Shown: in pieces, positions 44,362 through 52,278 of the stretch
Layout of the letters: each line of letters begins with the position of its first letter
Numbering within the stretch: the stretch's first letter is position 1
Source of the DNA: Versatilivorator sp963663845
GTDB lineage: Bacteria > Acidobacteriota > Terriglobia > Versatilivoradales > Versatilivoraceae
DNA: 64,000 bases
Direction of reading: 5' to 3'
NCBI GenBank assembly: GCA_963663845.2
Contig: OY760650.2
Location: forward strand, 1,984,001 to 2,048,000
Notes under the pieces: model-generated
Seen by the model: only the letters and a program-made list of their open reading frames with translations
Database searches by the model: none
Told to the model about the DNA's origin: nothing
Program-made: the position numbers and the translations under genes

Positions 44362-45339
44362 CTATTGAAGGGTCGGATCCTTGTCGGCATCGGCCTTGCG
44401 GTAGAGGGCCGTGGGGATCAGGATCTCGGCGGGCACTTCCTCGCCTTCGAAGTGCCTGGCGATGGTCTGCATGGTCTGCCGGCCGATGCGGTCCGGAAAC
44501 TGGACGGGGTCGGCGTAGATCAGCCCGTCCTTGATCGCCTGCTTGCCCTCGGGTTGGCCGTCGAAGCCGATGATCCTGACCTGGTCGGCCTTGCCGGCCT
44601 TCTCCAGGGCCGCCCGGGCCCCCAGCGCCGAAGGGTCGTTGATGGCGAAGATCCCGGCCAGGTCGGGATGGGCCTGGATGGCGTCCTCGGCGGCCTTGTA
44701 GCCGCCGTCCTTGGCTCCTCCACCCGGCAGCACGGCCACGATGTCCATTCTGCCCGCCCGGCGGTCCCGATTGTACTCGTCGATGATCTCGGTGAACCCC
44801 TGCACCCGCAGCAGGCAGGATTCCGCCTGCTCGTAGTGGAGCACCACCACCTTGCCTCCGGCTTCGCCCAGCGCCTCGATCATGGCCTTGCCGGCTTCCT
44901 TGCCCCCGGCGTAGTTGTCGGTGGCGATGTGGGAGACCACCCTGGCGCCCGGGGCCAGGCAGGCCAGGTCGGCGGTGAAGACGGGGATGCCGGCCTGGTT
45001 GGCCTCCTGGATGGCGGTTCCGATGGCCTTGGAATCGGTGGGGCAGAGCACGATGGCGCTGACCTTGCGCACGATGAAGTCCTTGACCTGGTTGCGCTGG
45101 CGGGCCACGTCGAACTCGCCGCTGGTCACCACCACCTCGTAGCCGTACTTGCGGGCTTCATCGGTGAGCGTGTCGGCGATCACCTTGAAGAAGGGGTTGG
45201 TCAGGGTCATCACCGAAAGGCCGATGGTCCCCCGGGAAGGCGTCCCGTCGCCGGCGGTCTTGCCGCCCTCGTGGGCGCGGCATCCCGCCAGCAGAACCAG
45301 CATCGCCAGGGCTGCAACCCTCCAGCGGCAATAGAACAT
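44362..45339 (-). CDS. sugar ABC transporter substrate-binding lipoprotein (RbsB-like)
   Basis: A 325-residue periplasmic-binding protein of the ribose/galactose class. The lipobox is LLAGC at about 16-20 (LAMLVLLAGCRAHEGG). It is followed by IGLSVMTLTNPFFKVIADTL, AIVLCPTDSKAIGTAI, AGIPVFTADLA, YAGGKEAGKAMIEALG and GIFAINDPSALGARAAL, all usual for pentose/hexose binders. The start at 45339 is set by AAGGAGGTT just upstream. It is the first gene of a minus-strand set continuing, after the REP array, with the permease and the glycosidase-like protein. Confidence 0.9.
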   Translation of the reverse strand: MFYCRWRVAALAMLVLLAGCRAHEGGKTAGDGTPSRGTIGLSVMTLTNPFFKVIADTLTDEARKYGYEVVVTSGEFDVARQRNQVKDFIVRKVSAIVLCPTDSKAIGTAIQEANQAGIPVFTADLACLAPGARVVSHIATDNYAGGKEAGKAMIEALGEAGGKVVVLHYEQAESCLLRVQGFTEIIDEYNRDRRAGRMDIVAVLPGGGAKDGGYKAAEDAIQAHPDLAGIFAINDPSALGARAALEKAGKADQVRIIGFDGQPEGKQAIKDGLIYADPVQFPDRIGRQTMQTIARHFEGEEVPAEILIPTALYRKADADKDPTLQ

Positions 45340-45524
45340 TCCGGAACCTCCTTGGAGTCGAATCGTCCGGTTCCGTCCACGGTCGGAATCGTTCGGAAAA
45401 TCAGAGCCCCTAGAGTTAATCCCCATCCCTGCCGGGAGGTCAAGCCCAAATTGACGCGGTTCCCCTTCCCCATTAGAATGCCAGCCCAGTCTGGATCCAG
45501 ACGCTAACGCAACCGGAGGAACCC

Positions 45525-45878
45525 ATGGCCCGGCGGTGGAACTTCAGACAGGAGCTGGTGTTCTGCTTCGGCCACCACCTGGCCGACAACCCCACCCAGC
45601 ACATGCTGGAGAAGGCCTTTCGCCATCACGGCCTGAACTGGCGCTACGTCAACTTCGAGCTGGGCAACGAGCGGCTGGCCGAGGCCGTGAAGGCGGTGAG
45701 GGTCCTGGGCTTCCGCGGCGGCAACTGCACGCTGCCCTGCAAGGTCACCGTCATCCCCCACCTGGACCGCCTGGGCATGCTGGTCAACCAGGGCGTCGTC
45801 AGCTTCCGCTACTGGACCGGCCAGGACCCTGACAGCGCGGTCATGCGGGCCGCGCTGGAGGAAGTTTTTTCTGGGTGA
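45525..45878 (+). pseudogene. aroE: shikimate dehydrogenase with the NADP-binding domain deleted
   Basis: A 117-residue open frame. Residues 1-82 match the N-terminal substrate domain of shikimate dehydrogenase, ending in GNCTLPCKVTVIPHLD, where N67, T69 and catalytic K73 correspond to the NXTXPXK motif. Residues 85-117 (MLVNQGVVSFRYWTGQDPDS) match the extreme C-terminus of the same enzyme (MLVXQG...WTG...VMR). The about 150-160-residue Rossmann domain between them is gone, with the frame kept. It cannot be a normal oxidoreductase. It keeps a GGAGGAA ribosome site, so it may still be translated. It sits at the left edge of the restriction island, 47 bp before hsdM. Confidence 0.78.
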
Positions 45879-45925
45879 GGAAGGGGCACGGAGCGGGCCA
45901 TGTAAGCGGCCGGTTCACCCTTATC

Positions 45926-47896
45926 ATGACCAACCACGACCTGCACTGGATCGCCGGCTACATCTGGGGTATCGCCGACGATGTCCTGCGGGATCTCTAC
46001 GTCCGCGGCAAGTACCGCGACGTCATCCTGCCCATGACGGTGCTGCGGCGGCTGGACGCGGTGCTGGAAGAGGGCAAGGCGGCCGTGCTCGACATGAAGG
46101 CGGCCCTCGACAAGGCCGGCGTGATCGAGCAGGACCAAGCCCTGCGGACCGCCTCGGGCCACGACTTCTACAACACCTCCGGGTTCACCCTGCGCGACCT
46201 GCGGGCCCGCGCCAGCCGGCAGCAGCTCCGGGCCGACTTCGAGGCCTGGCTGAACGGGTTCTCCCCCAACGTGCAGGACATCCTCGACAACTTCGAGTTC
46301 CGCAACCAGGTTCCCCGCCTCTCCAAGGCCGACGCCCTGGGCACTCTGATCGAGAAGCTCACCTCGCCCGACGTCAACCTCGGCCCGCACCCGGTCAAGA
46401 AGACCGACGGCTCCGTGCGGCATCCGGGCCTCGACAACCACGGCATGGGAATGATCTTCGAGGAGCTGGTGCGGCGCTTCAACGAGGAGAACAACGAGGA
46501 GGCGGGCGAGCACTGGACCCCCCGGGACGCCGTGCGGCTGATGGCCAGGTTGGTCTTCCTGCCCGTGGCCGAGGAGATCCGCTCAGGCACCTATCTGCTC
46601 TACGACGGGGCCTGCGGCACCGGCGGCATGCTGACGGTGGCCGAAGAGACCCTGAGCCAGCTGGCTTGCGAGCACGGCAAGGAGGTCTCCACCCACCTTT
46701 TCGGCCAGGAGATCAACGCCGAGACCTACGCAATCTGCAAGGCCGACCTGCTGCTGAAGGGCGAAGGCGAAGCCGCCGACAACATCGTGGGCGGCCCGGA
46801 GCACTCCACCCTCTCCAACGACGCCTTCCCCGCCAGCGAGTTCGACTTCATGCTCTCCAATCCGCCCTACGGCAAGAGCTGGAAGAGCGACCTGGAGCGG
46901 ATGGGCGGCAAGAAGGACATGCGCGACCCCCGCTTCCTCATCCAGCACGCGGGCGCCCCCGAGTACTCCCTGGTGACCCGCTCCAGCGACGGCCAGATGC
47001 TGTTCCTGGCCAACAAGCTGTCGAAGATGAAGCAGAAGACGCCGCTCGGCAGCCGCATCGCCGAGGTCCACAACGGCAGTTCCCTCTTCACCGGCGACGC
47101 CGGCCAGGGCGAGAGCAACATCCGCCGCTGGATCATCGAGAACGACTGGCTGGAGGCCATCGTGGCCCTGCCGCTCAACCTGTTCTACAACACCGGCATC
47201 GCCACCTACGTCTGGGTCCTGACCAACCGCAAGCCCGAGCACCGCCGCGGCAAGGTGCAGTTGATCGACGCCACCGGCTGGTTCCGGCCGCTCCGCAAGA
47301 ACCTGGGCAAGAAGAACTGCGAGCTCGGCGAGGACGACATCGCCCGCATCTGCCACACCTTCCTGGCCTTCGAGGAGAGCGAGCAGAGCAAGATCTTCGA
47401 CAACGCCGCCTTCGGCTACTGGAAGGTGACGGTCGAGCGGCCGCTACGCATCGAGGGCGCCGACCCCAACCGGGCTTACAAGGCCGCCGAGATCCGGAAT
47501 CTCAAGGAGAGCGGCAAGCGGAGTCCGGACGCCCCGCCCCTCATCCGCAAGATCCACAAGCGTGGCGCCGAGGACGACCCGCTGCGCGGCCTGTTCGCGG
47601 CCACCGTCAACGGCCGGCCCGCCGTGGTGGAGTACGAGCCCGACGCCGACCTGCGCGACACCGAGCAGATCCCGCTGCAGCAGGCCGGCGGCATCGAGGC
47701 CTTCCTGCGCCGCGAGGTGCTGCCCTACGCCGCCGACGCCTGGTACCGCTCGGACGCTGTCAAGGTCGGCTACGAGATCAGCTTCACCCGCTATTTCTAC
47801 AAGCCCAAGCCGATGCGCACGCTGCAGGAGATCCGGGCCGACATCCTGGCGTTGGAGAAGGAGACGGAAGGGCTGCTGAACGAGATTGTGGGGTGA
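45926..47896 (+). CDS. hsdM: type I restriction-modification system methyltransferase subunit
   Basis: A 656-residue N6-adenine DNA methyltransferase. The N-terminal HsdM_N domain (GIADDVLRDLYVRGKYRDVI) is followed by the SAM-binding motif YDGACGTGGMLTVAEE (about 228-243) and the catalytic NPPY at about 311-314 (FMLSNPPYGKSW). It works with HsdS for methylation and with HsdR for cleavage. Start: MTNHDLHWIAG at 45926; the 17 upstream codons are not conserved-looking. The subunit set is spread over 11 kb: hsdM here, hsdS at 49477 and hsdR at 54093, with toxin-antitoxin and defence genes between them. Confidence 0.95.
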   Translation: MTNHDLHWIAGYIWGIADDVLRDLYVRGKYRDVILPMTVLRRLDAVLEEGKAAVLDMKAALDKAGVIEQDQALRTASGHDFYNTSGFTLRDLRARASRQQLRADFEAWLNGFSPNVQDILDNFEFRNQVPRLSKADALGTLIEKLTSPDVNLGPHPVKKTDGSVRHPGLDNHGMGMIFEELVRRFNEENNEEAGEHWTPRDAVRLMARLVFLPVAEEIRSGTYLLYDGACGTGGMLTVAEETLSQLACEHGKEVSTHLFGQEINAETYAICKADLLLKGEGEAADNIVGGPEHSTLSNDAFPASEFDFMLSNPPYGKSWKSDLERMGGKKDMRDPRFLIQHAGAPEYSLVTRSSDGQMLFLANKLSKMKQKTPLGSRIAEVHNGSSLFTGDAGQGESNIRRWIIENDWLEAIVALPLNLFYNTGIATYVWVLTNRKPEHRRGKVQLIDATGWFRPLRKNLGKKNCELGEDDIARICHTFLAFEESEQSKIFDNAAFGYWKVTVERPLRIEGADPNRAYKAAEIRNLKESGKRSPDAPPLIRKIHKRGAEDDPLRGLFAATVNGRPAVVEYEPDADLRDTEQIPLQQAGGIEAFLRREVLPYAADAWYRSDAVKVGYEISFTRYFYKPKPMRTLQEIRADILALEKETEGLLNEIVG

Positions 47897-47947
47897 TGGA
47901 GTGGGTTTCCGGAAGGCGACGAGAGATTATCGGAGGAGGCAGCGACA

Positions 47948-48223
47948 GTGAACGACAAGATGAGCGCGGAAGAACGTGACGTTCTCGATGGATTCGAACG
48001 GGGCGAGTTGCGGTCCGCTGCTGATGCTGGACGCGAAATCGAGATGGCCCGACAGTCGGCTCGCAAACCGTCCAACAAGACCAGGCGAGTGAATTTGCGG
48101 GTAACCGAGCGGGACTACAAACTTGCCCACTCCAGGGCCAGGGAAGAAGGAATCCCTTGTCAGACGCTCTTGTCCAGCGTCATCCACAAGTACCTGTCCG
48201 GCCGGCTGACGGAGAAGAGGTAG
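47948..48223 (+). CDS. CopG/RHH antitoxin-like protein, orphan
   Basis: A 91-residue protein. The C-terminal half (RRVNLRVTERDYKLAHSRA, then GIPCQTLLSSVIHKYLSGRL) is a ribbon-helix-helix domain like the type II 'CopG antitoxin' family (PF12441 type), and the acidic N-terminus (AEERDVLDGFERGELRS) is the toxin-binding part of that family. Such antitoxins normally follow a BrnT- or HigB-like toxin; none is seen next to it. It may now pair with Fic or be a remnant, or it may repress the downstream genes. GTG 47948 has GGAGG 8 bp upstream; ATG 47960 is an alternative. Confidence 0.75.
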   Translation: MNDKMSAEERDVLDGFERGELRSAADAGREIEMARQSARKPSNKTRRVNLRVTERDYKLAHSRAREEGIPCQTLLSSVIHKYLSGRLTEKR

Positions 48224-48253
48224 CCGGCATCCTGGCCTTATTGTAATTTATCC

Positions 48254-48307
48254 TCTAAAGTAAAATAGCAAAGAGTGTTATTGAGCAACCGTCAATAAGG
48301 ACTGTCC
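48254..48307 (+). repeat. fic upstream element, copy 1
   Basis: About 50 bp (ctaaagtaaaatagcaaaga, then gttattgagcaaccgtcaat and aaggactgt) nearly matching 59100-59150. It ends in AAGGA, which serves as the ribosome site of fic. A shorter match (ttgagaaaccgtataggaag) is at 57174-57194. Confidence 0.75.
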
Positions 48308-48310
48308 ACA

Positions 48311-49477
48311 ATGCGGCGCGGGGAGATCGGCAGCCATGAAGTGACCAGCGTCGGCGGTGAGCGAGTTCGGGCCTTTGTGCCGCTGCCGTTGCCTCCGGCG
48401 CCCGCCCTGGTTTTGGACGGACCGCTGCAGCAGGCACTGGAATCGGCGGTGCTTGCCCTGGGCCGACTCGATGCCGTCTCGACTCTGTTGCCGGACAATG
48501 CGCTCTTTCTCTACTCCTACGTGCGCAAGGAAGCCGTGCTCTCCTCTCAAATCGAGGGCACACAGTCATCTCTGTCGGATCTTCTGCTCTTCGAGATTGA
48601 AGAAGCCCCCGGGATTCCGATTGATGACGTGAGCGAAGTCTCCAGGTACGTGGCGGCGCTCGAACACGGTCTGCTGCGCCTGCGGCAGAACTTTCCCCTG
48701 TCGAATCGCCTGATCCGCGAGATTCATGGCGTGCTGTTGTCGAGCGGGCGGGGCCAAGCCCAAGCGCCCGGCGAGTTCCGCCGCTCGCAGAATTGGATCG
48801 GCGGCAGCCGGCCGGGCCGGGCCGCTTTCGTGCCGCCGCCGCACCTCGCCGTGCCCGACTGCATGACGGCGTTGGAGCGCTTCCTCCACGCCACCGACGA
48901 CGGGCTGCCGGTGCTATTGAGGGCGGGGCTGGCGCACGTGCAGTTCGAGACCATTCATCCCTTCCTGGACGGCAACGGCCGCGTCGGTCGGCTGCTCATC
49001 ACGCTGCTGCTGTGCGATGCCGGTTTGCTGAGCCAGCCGCTCCTCTATCTGAGCCTGTATTTCAAACAAAACCGCGCCGACTATTACGACCTGCTGAACC
49101 ACGTGCGCCGCACCGGCGACTGGGAGGCGTGGCTCGGCTTCTTCCTGGAGGGTGTGAAACAAACGGCTGAGAGTGCGGTCTCGACGGCGCGAGGTTTGTC
49201 CCGAATGTTCCAGGATGACCGCAACCGCATTCAAGCGGCGGGAGGTCGCAAGACCGGGTCGGCGCTGCGCGTGCACGATGCGCTCAAGGCGCGGCCGATC
49301 CTGTCGCTGCCGGCGGCCTGCCGAAATGCCAGGCTTTCCTTTCAGGCCACGGCTTCGGCCATGGAGCTGCTCGCCCGTCACGGGATTGCGCGGGAAATCA
49401 CCGGAAAACGCCGCAACCGCCTGTTCGTCTATGACCGCTATCTCTCCGTCCTCAACGAAGAAACCGAGGCCCCCTGA
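48311..49477 (+). CDS. Fic family protein
   Basis: A 388-residue Fic-domain protein, probably an AMP-transferase that modifies a target protein hydroxyl. The active-site loop HPFLDGNGRVGR is complete at about 216-227. An N-terminal Fic_N-like domain contains SQIEGTQSSLSDLLLFE (about 79-95); the SXXXGT form in this region resembles the inhibitory (S/T)XXXE(G/N) helix of class II Fic proteins, here with SQIEGT. A C-terminal winged-helix-like domain follows (FQATASAMELLARHGIAREI). The stop overlaps the hsdS start (TGATG), so it is translationally coupled to hsdS. Fic genes often lie inside type I restriction loci. Confidence 0.9.
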   Translation: MRRGEIGSHEVTSVGGERVRAFVPLPLPPAPALVLDGPLQQALESAVLALGRLDAVSTLLPDNALFLYSYVRKEAVLSSQIEGTQSSLSDLLLFEIEEAPGIPIDDVSEVSRYVAALEHGLLRLRQNFPLSNRLIREIHGVLLSSGRGQAQAPGEFRRSQNWIGGSRPGRAAFVPPPHLAVPDCMTALERFLHATDDGLPVLLRAGLAHVQFETIHPFLDGNGRVGRLLITLLLCDAGLLSQPLLYLSLYFKQNRADYYDLLNHVRRTGDWEAWLGFFLEGVKQTAESAVSTARGLSRMFQDDRNRIQAAGGRKTGSALRVHDALKARPILSLPAACRNARLSFQATASAMELLARHGIAREITGKRRNRLFVYDRYLSVLNEETEAP

Positions 49478-50898
49478 TGTCGGGCATAGCCAACCTCGAT
49501 CCCTACCCGGCCTACAAGCACTCGGGCGTGGAGTGGCTGGGGGAAGTGCCGGAGCATTGGGAAGTGCGGCCGCTCAAGCACGCTGCGACGTTAAACCCAA
49601 GTCGGACAGAATCGCGTAACTCTCTTTTGCCAGATACGACCGTAACATTTCTTCCTATGGAACGGGTCCGGTCAGACGGACGAATTGACCCAGAGGAAAC
49701 CTCGCCTGCTTCCAAGGTTTGGAACGGCTTTACGTATTTTCGGCGAGACGATGTTCTTGTGGCCAAGATTACTCCTTGCTTTGAGAACGGTAAAGGCGCT
49801 CATCTTCATTCACTGCCGACGGAAATCGGCTTTGGGTCAACCGAATTCCATGTGTTGAGAGCCAAGCCTTTTGTCTTGCCTCAGTTTCTTTATCGCCTCA
49901 CGACGGCTTCCGAGTTTCGCAAATTGGGAACGGATGCCATGAGAGGTGCTGCAGGACAGCAGAGAGTACCATCGAGTTTTTTGGCTAACTATTCAGTTCC
50001 CCTACCGCCCCTCCCCGAACAAACCGCCATCGCACGGGTCCTGGACCACGCCGACCATCGCATCCGGCGTTACATTCGCGCCAAGCAGAAGCTGATGGTA
50101 CTGCTGGAGGAGCAGAAACGGGCCCTCATCTACCAAGCAGTCACCGGCCAGATCGACGTCCGAACCAGCCGCCCCTACTCGGCCTACAAGCCGTCCGGCG
50201 TGGAGTGGCTGGGGGAGGTGCCGGAGCATTGGGAAGTGCGGCGGAGCAAGCGCACGTTCACCCCACGCCACGAGTTGGCGCGCCCCAACGATGTTCAGCT
50301 CTCGGCTACTCAGGCGTATGGTGTGATAGCGCAGGAAGAATACGAAAAAAGAGTTGGTAGAAAAGTCGTCAAGATTTTGCGCCACCTTGACCAGCGACGT
50401 CACGTAGAGGTTGACGACTTTGTAATCAGCATGCGGAGTTTTCAAGGGGGACTGGAGAGAGCTTGGCAAAGCGGATGCATTCGATCCTCCTACATTGTTC
50501 TTCAGGCCGCTACGGAATTGGTGGTAGGTTACTTCGGTAATCTTTTCAAGTCCGTTGGCTATATTGCCGCTTTGCAGTCAACCGCCAATTTCATTCGTGA
50601 TGGGCAAGACCTGAATTTCGAGAATTTCTGTCGGGTCGATCTACCTTTCCCTCCCCAGGAAGAACAACAGTTGATCGCGGAGACTCTCGACAGAGTTACC
50701 ATGGGTACCGAGTCGGCAATAGAGCGGTCACGCCGTGAAATCGCCCTCCTCCGCGAATACCACACCCGTCTCATCGCCGATGTGGTCACCGGCAAGCTGG
50801 ACGTGCGCGAGGCGGCTGCCCGACTGCCAGAGGTGGATTCGCTTGGGGACGAGGACATGGTTGAAACGGTCCATACGGACGTAGAGTCCAATCCGTGA
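49477..50898 (+). CDS. hsdS: type I restriction system specificity subunit
   Basis: A 473-residue DNA-recognition subunit with two target recognition domains. Each begins with nearly the same segment, SGVEWLGEVPEHWEVR (residues about 14-29 and 238-253), and ends with a conserved helix (LPEQTAIARVLDHADHRIRR; PPQEEQQLIAETLDRVTMG). The conserved helices set the spacing between the two half-sites, and the TRDs choose the bases. The TRD-coding DNA has visibly lower GC than the conserved parts. Its 3' end (LLREYHTRLIADVVTGKLDV) is duplicated as a remnant at 52125-52205. Confidence 0.93.
   Translation: MSGIANLDPYPAYKHSGVEWLGEVPEHWEVRPLKHAATLNPSRTESRNSLLPDTTVTFLPMERVRSDGRIDPEETSPASKVWNGFTYFRRDDVLVAKITPCFENGKGAHLHSLPTEIGFGSTEFHVLRAKPFVLPQFLYRLTTASEFRKLGTDAMRGAAGQQRVPSSFLANYSVPLPPLPEQTAIARVLDHADHRIRRYIRAKQKLMVLLEEQKRALIYQAVTGQIDVRTSRPYSAYKPSGVEWLGEVPEHWEVRRSKRTFTPRHELARPNDVQLSATQAYGVIAQEEYEKRVGRKVVKILRHLDQRRHVEVDDFVISMRSFQGGLERAWQSGCIRSSYIVLQAATELVVGYFGNLFKSVGYIAALQSTANFIRDGQDLNFENFCRVDLPFPPQEEQQLIAETLDRVTMGTESAIERSRREIALLREYHTRLIADVVTGKLDVREAAARLPEVDSLGDEDMVETVHTDVESNP
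49511..50242 (+). repeat. direct repeat pair inside hsdS
   Basis: Two 60-bp near-identical segments at 49511-49570 and 50183-50242 (672 bp apart), each reading cctacaag...ggcgtggagtggctggg...gagcattgggaagtgcggc. They frame the first TRD and could support recombination that swaps or removes it. Confidence 0.85.
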
Positions 50899-50928
50899 GG
50901 AATGCCAAGCCGTGCAGGAGGTGAGCCT

Positions 50929-51153
50929 ATGAGTGTATGGAAGAACTGCCGTGCCATAGAGCGGGACCCGGAAAGGGTTAGCGGGGCCTGGGTGTTTTGC
51001 GGCACGCGGGTGCCTGTGGCCTCCCTTTTCGAGAACCTCAAGGACGGAGCCACCGTTGACAATTTCCTGGACTGGTTTCCCGGGGTGGAGCGCTGGCAGG
51101 TCGAGAGCGTTCTGGATCACGAGACCCGGAATCTGAAGGACTCGGTAGCTTGA
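50929..51153 (+). CDS. DUF433 antitoxin
   Basis: A 74-residue DUF433 protein (RDPERVSGAWVFCGTRVPVA, then FLDWFPGVERWQVESVLDHE), a homeodomain-like fold that acts as the antitoxin of PIN-like DUF5615 toxins. It has a good GGAGGTG ribosome site before ATG 50929 and overlaps the toxin gene (TTGA at 51150-51153). It is 30 bp after hsdS. Confidence 0.88.
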   Translation: MSVWKNCRAIERDPERVSGAWVFCGTRVPVASLFENLKDGATVDNFLDWFPGVERWQVESVLDHETRNLKDSVA

Positions 51154-51467
51154 AAATACTGTTCGATCAGGGCGTGCCGGCGCCGCTACGCAAGCATCTG
51201 GCGGGACACGAGGTGAATACGGCCTTCGAGCGGGGTTGGTCGAAACTTGGCAACGGCGCGTTGCTCGACGCTGCGGAAGCGGATGGCTATCAGCTCCTGG
51301 TGACCACCGATCGGAATCTCCGTCATCAACAGAATCTCGCCGGCAGGCAAGTGGCGATCGTGGTATTGCTGGCCGCTTCATGGCCGCGCATCCGCCAGCG
51401 CCTTGACGACATCGGGGCCGTTGTGGAGCAGGTCGCGCCGGGGCAATACCGGGAGGTCCCCATCTGA
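51150..51467 (+). CDS. DUF5615 PIN-like toxin
   Basis: A 105-residue DUF5615 protein with a PIN-like nuclease fold: the first strand KILFDQGVPAPLRKHL carries the leading Asp, AFERGWSKLGNGALLDAAEADG the middle acidic residues, and LLVTTDRNLRHQQNL the last Asp. It is the likely RNase toxin of the pair with DUF433. The start is TTG at 51150, overlapping the antitoxin stop; no ATG is available at that position. Confidence 0.87.
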   Translation: MKILFDQGVPAPLRKHLAGHEVNTAFERGWSKLGNGALLDAAEADGYQLLVTTDRNLRHQQNLAGRQVAIVVLLAASWPRIRQRLDDIGAVVEQVAPGQYREVPI

Positions 51468-51480
51468 CGGCGGAGCCGCT

Positions 51481-52035
51481 ATGGCTACGAATGTTAACGA
51501 TGGTTGGCTCTGGTGTGATGCGAAAACCATGATCGAATACAAGACTGGTGACATCCTTGCCGAAGAAGCTGAAGCGCTTGTAAATGCCGTCAACTGCGTC
51601 GGGGTCATGGGGCGCGGCATCGCATTGCAGTTCAAACGAGCCTTTCCCGAGAACTTCAAGGCCTATGCGGCCCGCTGCCGGCGCAATGCCATGCAACCGG
51701 GGCGCGTATTCGTCTTCGAGACCGGCCGACTCACCGCTCCCCACTACATCATCAACTTCCCCACCAAACGTCATTGGCGCGGCAAGAGTCGCATGGAGGA
51801 CATTGAATCCGGCTTGGCGTCGCTCGCACTGGAAATCCGGTCTCGGGGCGTCCGCTCTGTCGCCATCCCTCCGCTCGGCAGCGGGCTGGGTGGCTTGCAC
51901 TGGCCGGAAGTGCGTGTCCGTATCGAGGGAGCTCTGAGAGAATTCAAGGGCGTCAGGATCATCATATTCGAGCCGGGCGGTGGGCCAGTGGACGAGCGAG
52001 CCAATCGTTCGAGTGATGTCCCGGTGGCGATGTAG
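51481..52035 (+). CDS. macro domain protein (DarG/TARG1-like ADP-ribosyl hydrolase)
   Basis: A 184-residue protein. From residue 17 on it is a macro domain: IEYKTGDILAEEAEALVNAVNCVGVMGRGIALQFKRAFP-type opening (motif NAVNCVGVMGRGIA at about 34-47), FPTKRHWRGKSRMEDI, and IPPLGSGLGGLHWPEV. This pattern matches the antitoxin half of DarTG, which removes ADP-ribose from DNA. The DarT toxin and the long C-terminal part of DarG are absent, so it may protect against an external ADP-ribosylating system or be a relic. ATG 51481 is used; ATG 51529 starts directly at the domain. Confidence 0.85.
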   Translation: MATNVNDGWLWCDAKTMIEYKTGDILAEEAEALVNAVNCVGVMGRGIALQFKRAFPENFKAYAARCRRNAMQPGRVFVFETGRLTAPHYIINFPTKRHWRGKSRMEDIESGLASLALEIRSRGVRSVAIPPLGSGLGGLHWPEVRVRIEGALREFKGVRIIIFEPGGGPVDERANRSSDVPVAM

Positions 52036-52124
52036 TGACGCACACCTACGCCTGGCAACGAGAGAAAGAGACGGTTTTCCCGACGGCAGATCAAGCTCGC
52101 ATTCGATAGTCTTAAAGGTGCAAG

Positions 52125-52205
52125 ATCGACCTCCTCCGCGAATACCGCACCCGTCTCATCGCCGAAGTCGTTACCGGCAAGCTGGACGTGCGCGAGGCAT
52201 CGGCG
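52125..52205 (+). pseudogene. remnant of an hsdS 3' end
   Basis: An 80-bp segment close to 50742-50823 at the end of hsdS: ctcctccgcgaataccgcac, ccgtctcatcgccgaagtcg and ggcaagctggacgtgcgcga recur. In translation it reads LLREYRTRLIAEVVTGKLDV. It shows that another hsdS once lay here, or that the locus was partly duplicated. Confidence 0.85.
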
Positions 52206-52278
52206 CTTACGGGGAATCCGAGGGGGACCCGGAACTTTATGACGAAGCCGATGGCCGTGTGGGGGAAGGGGACAGATT

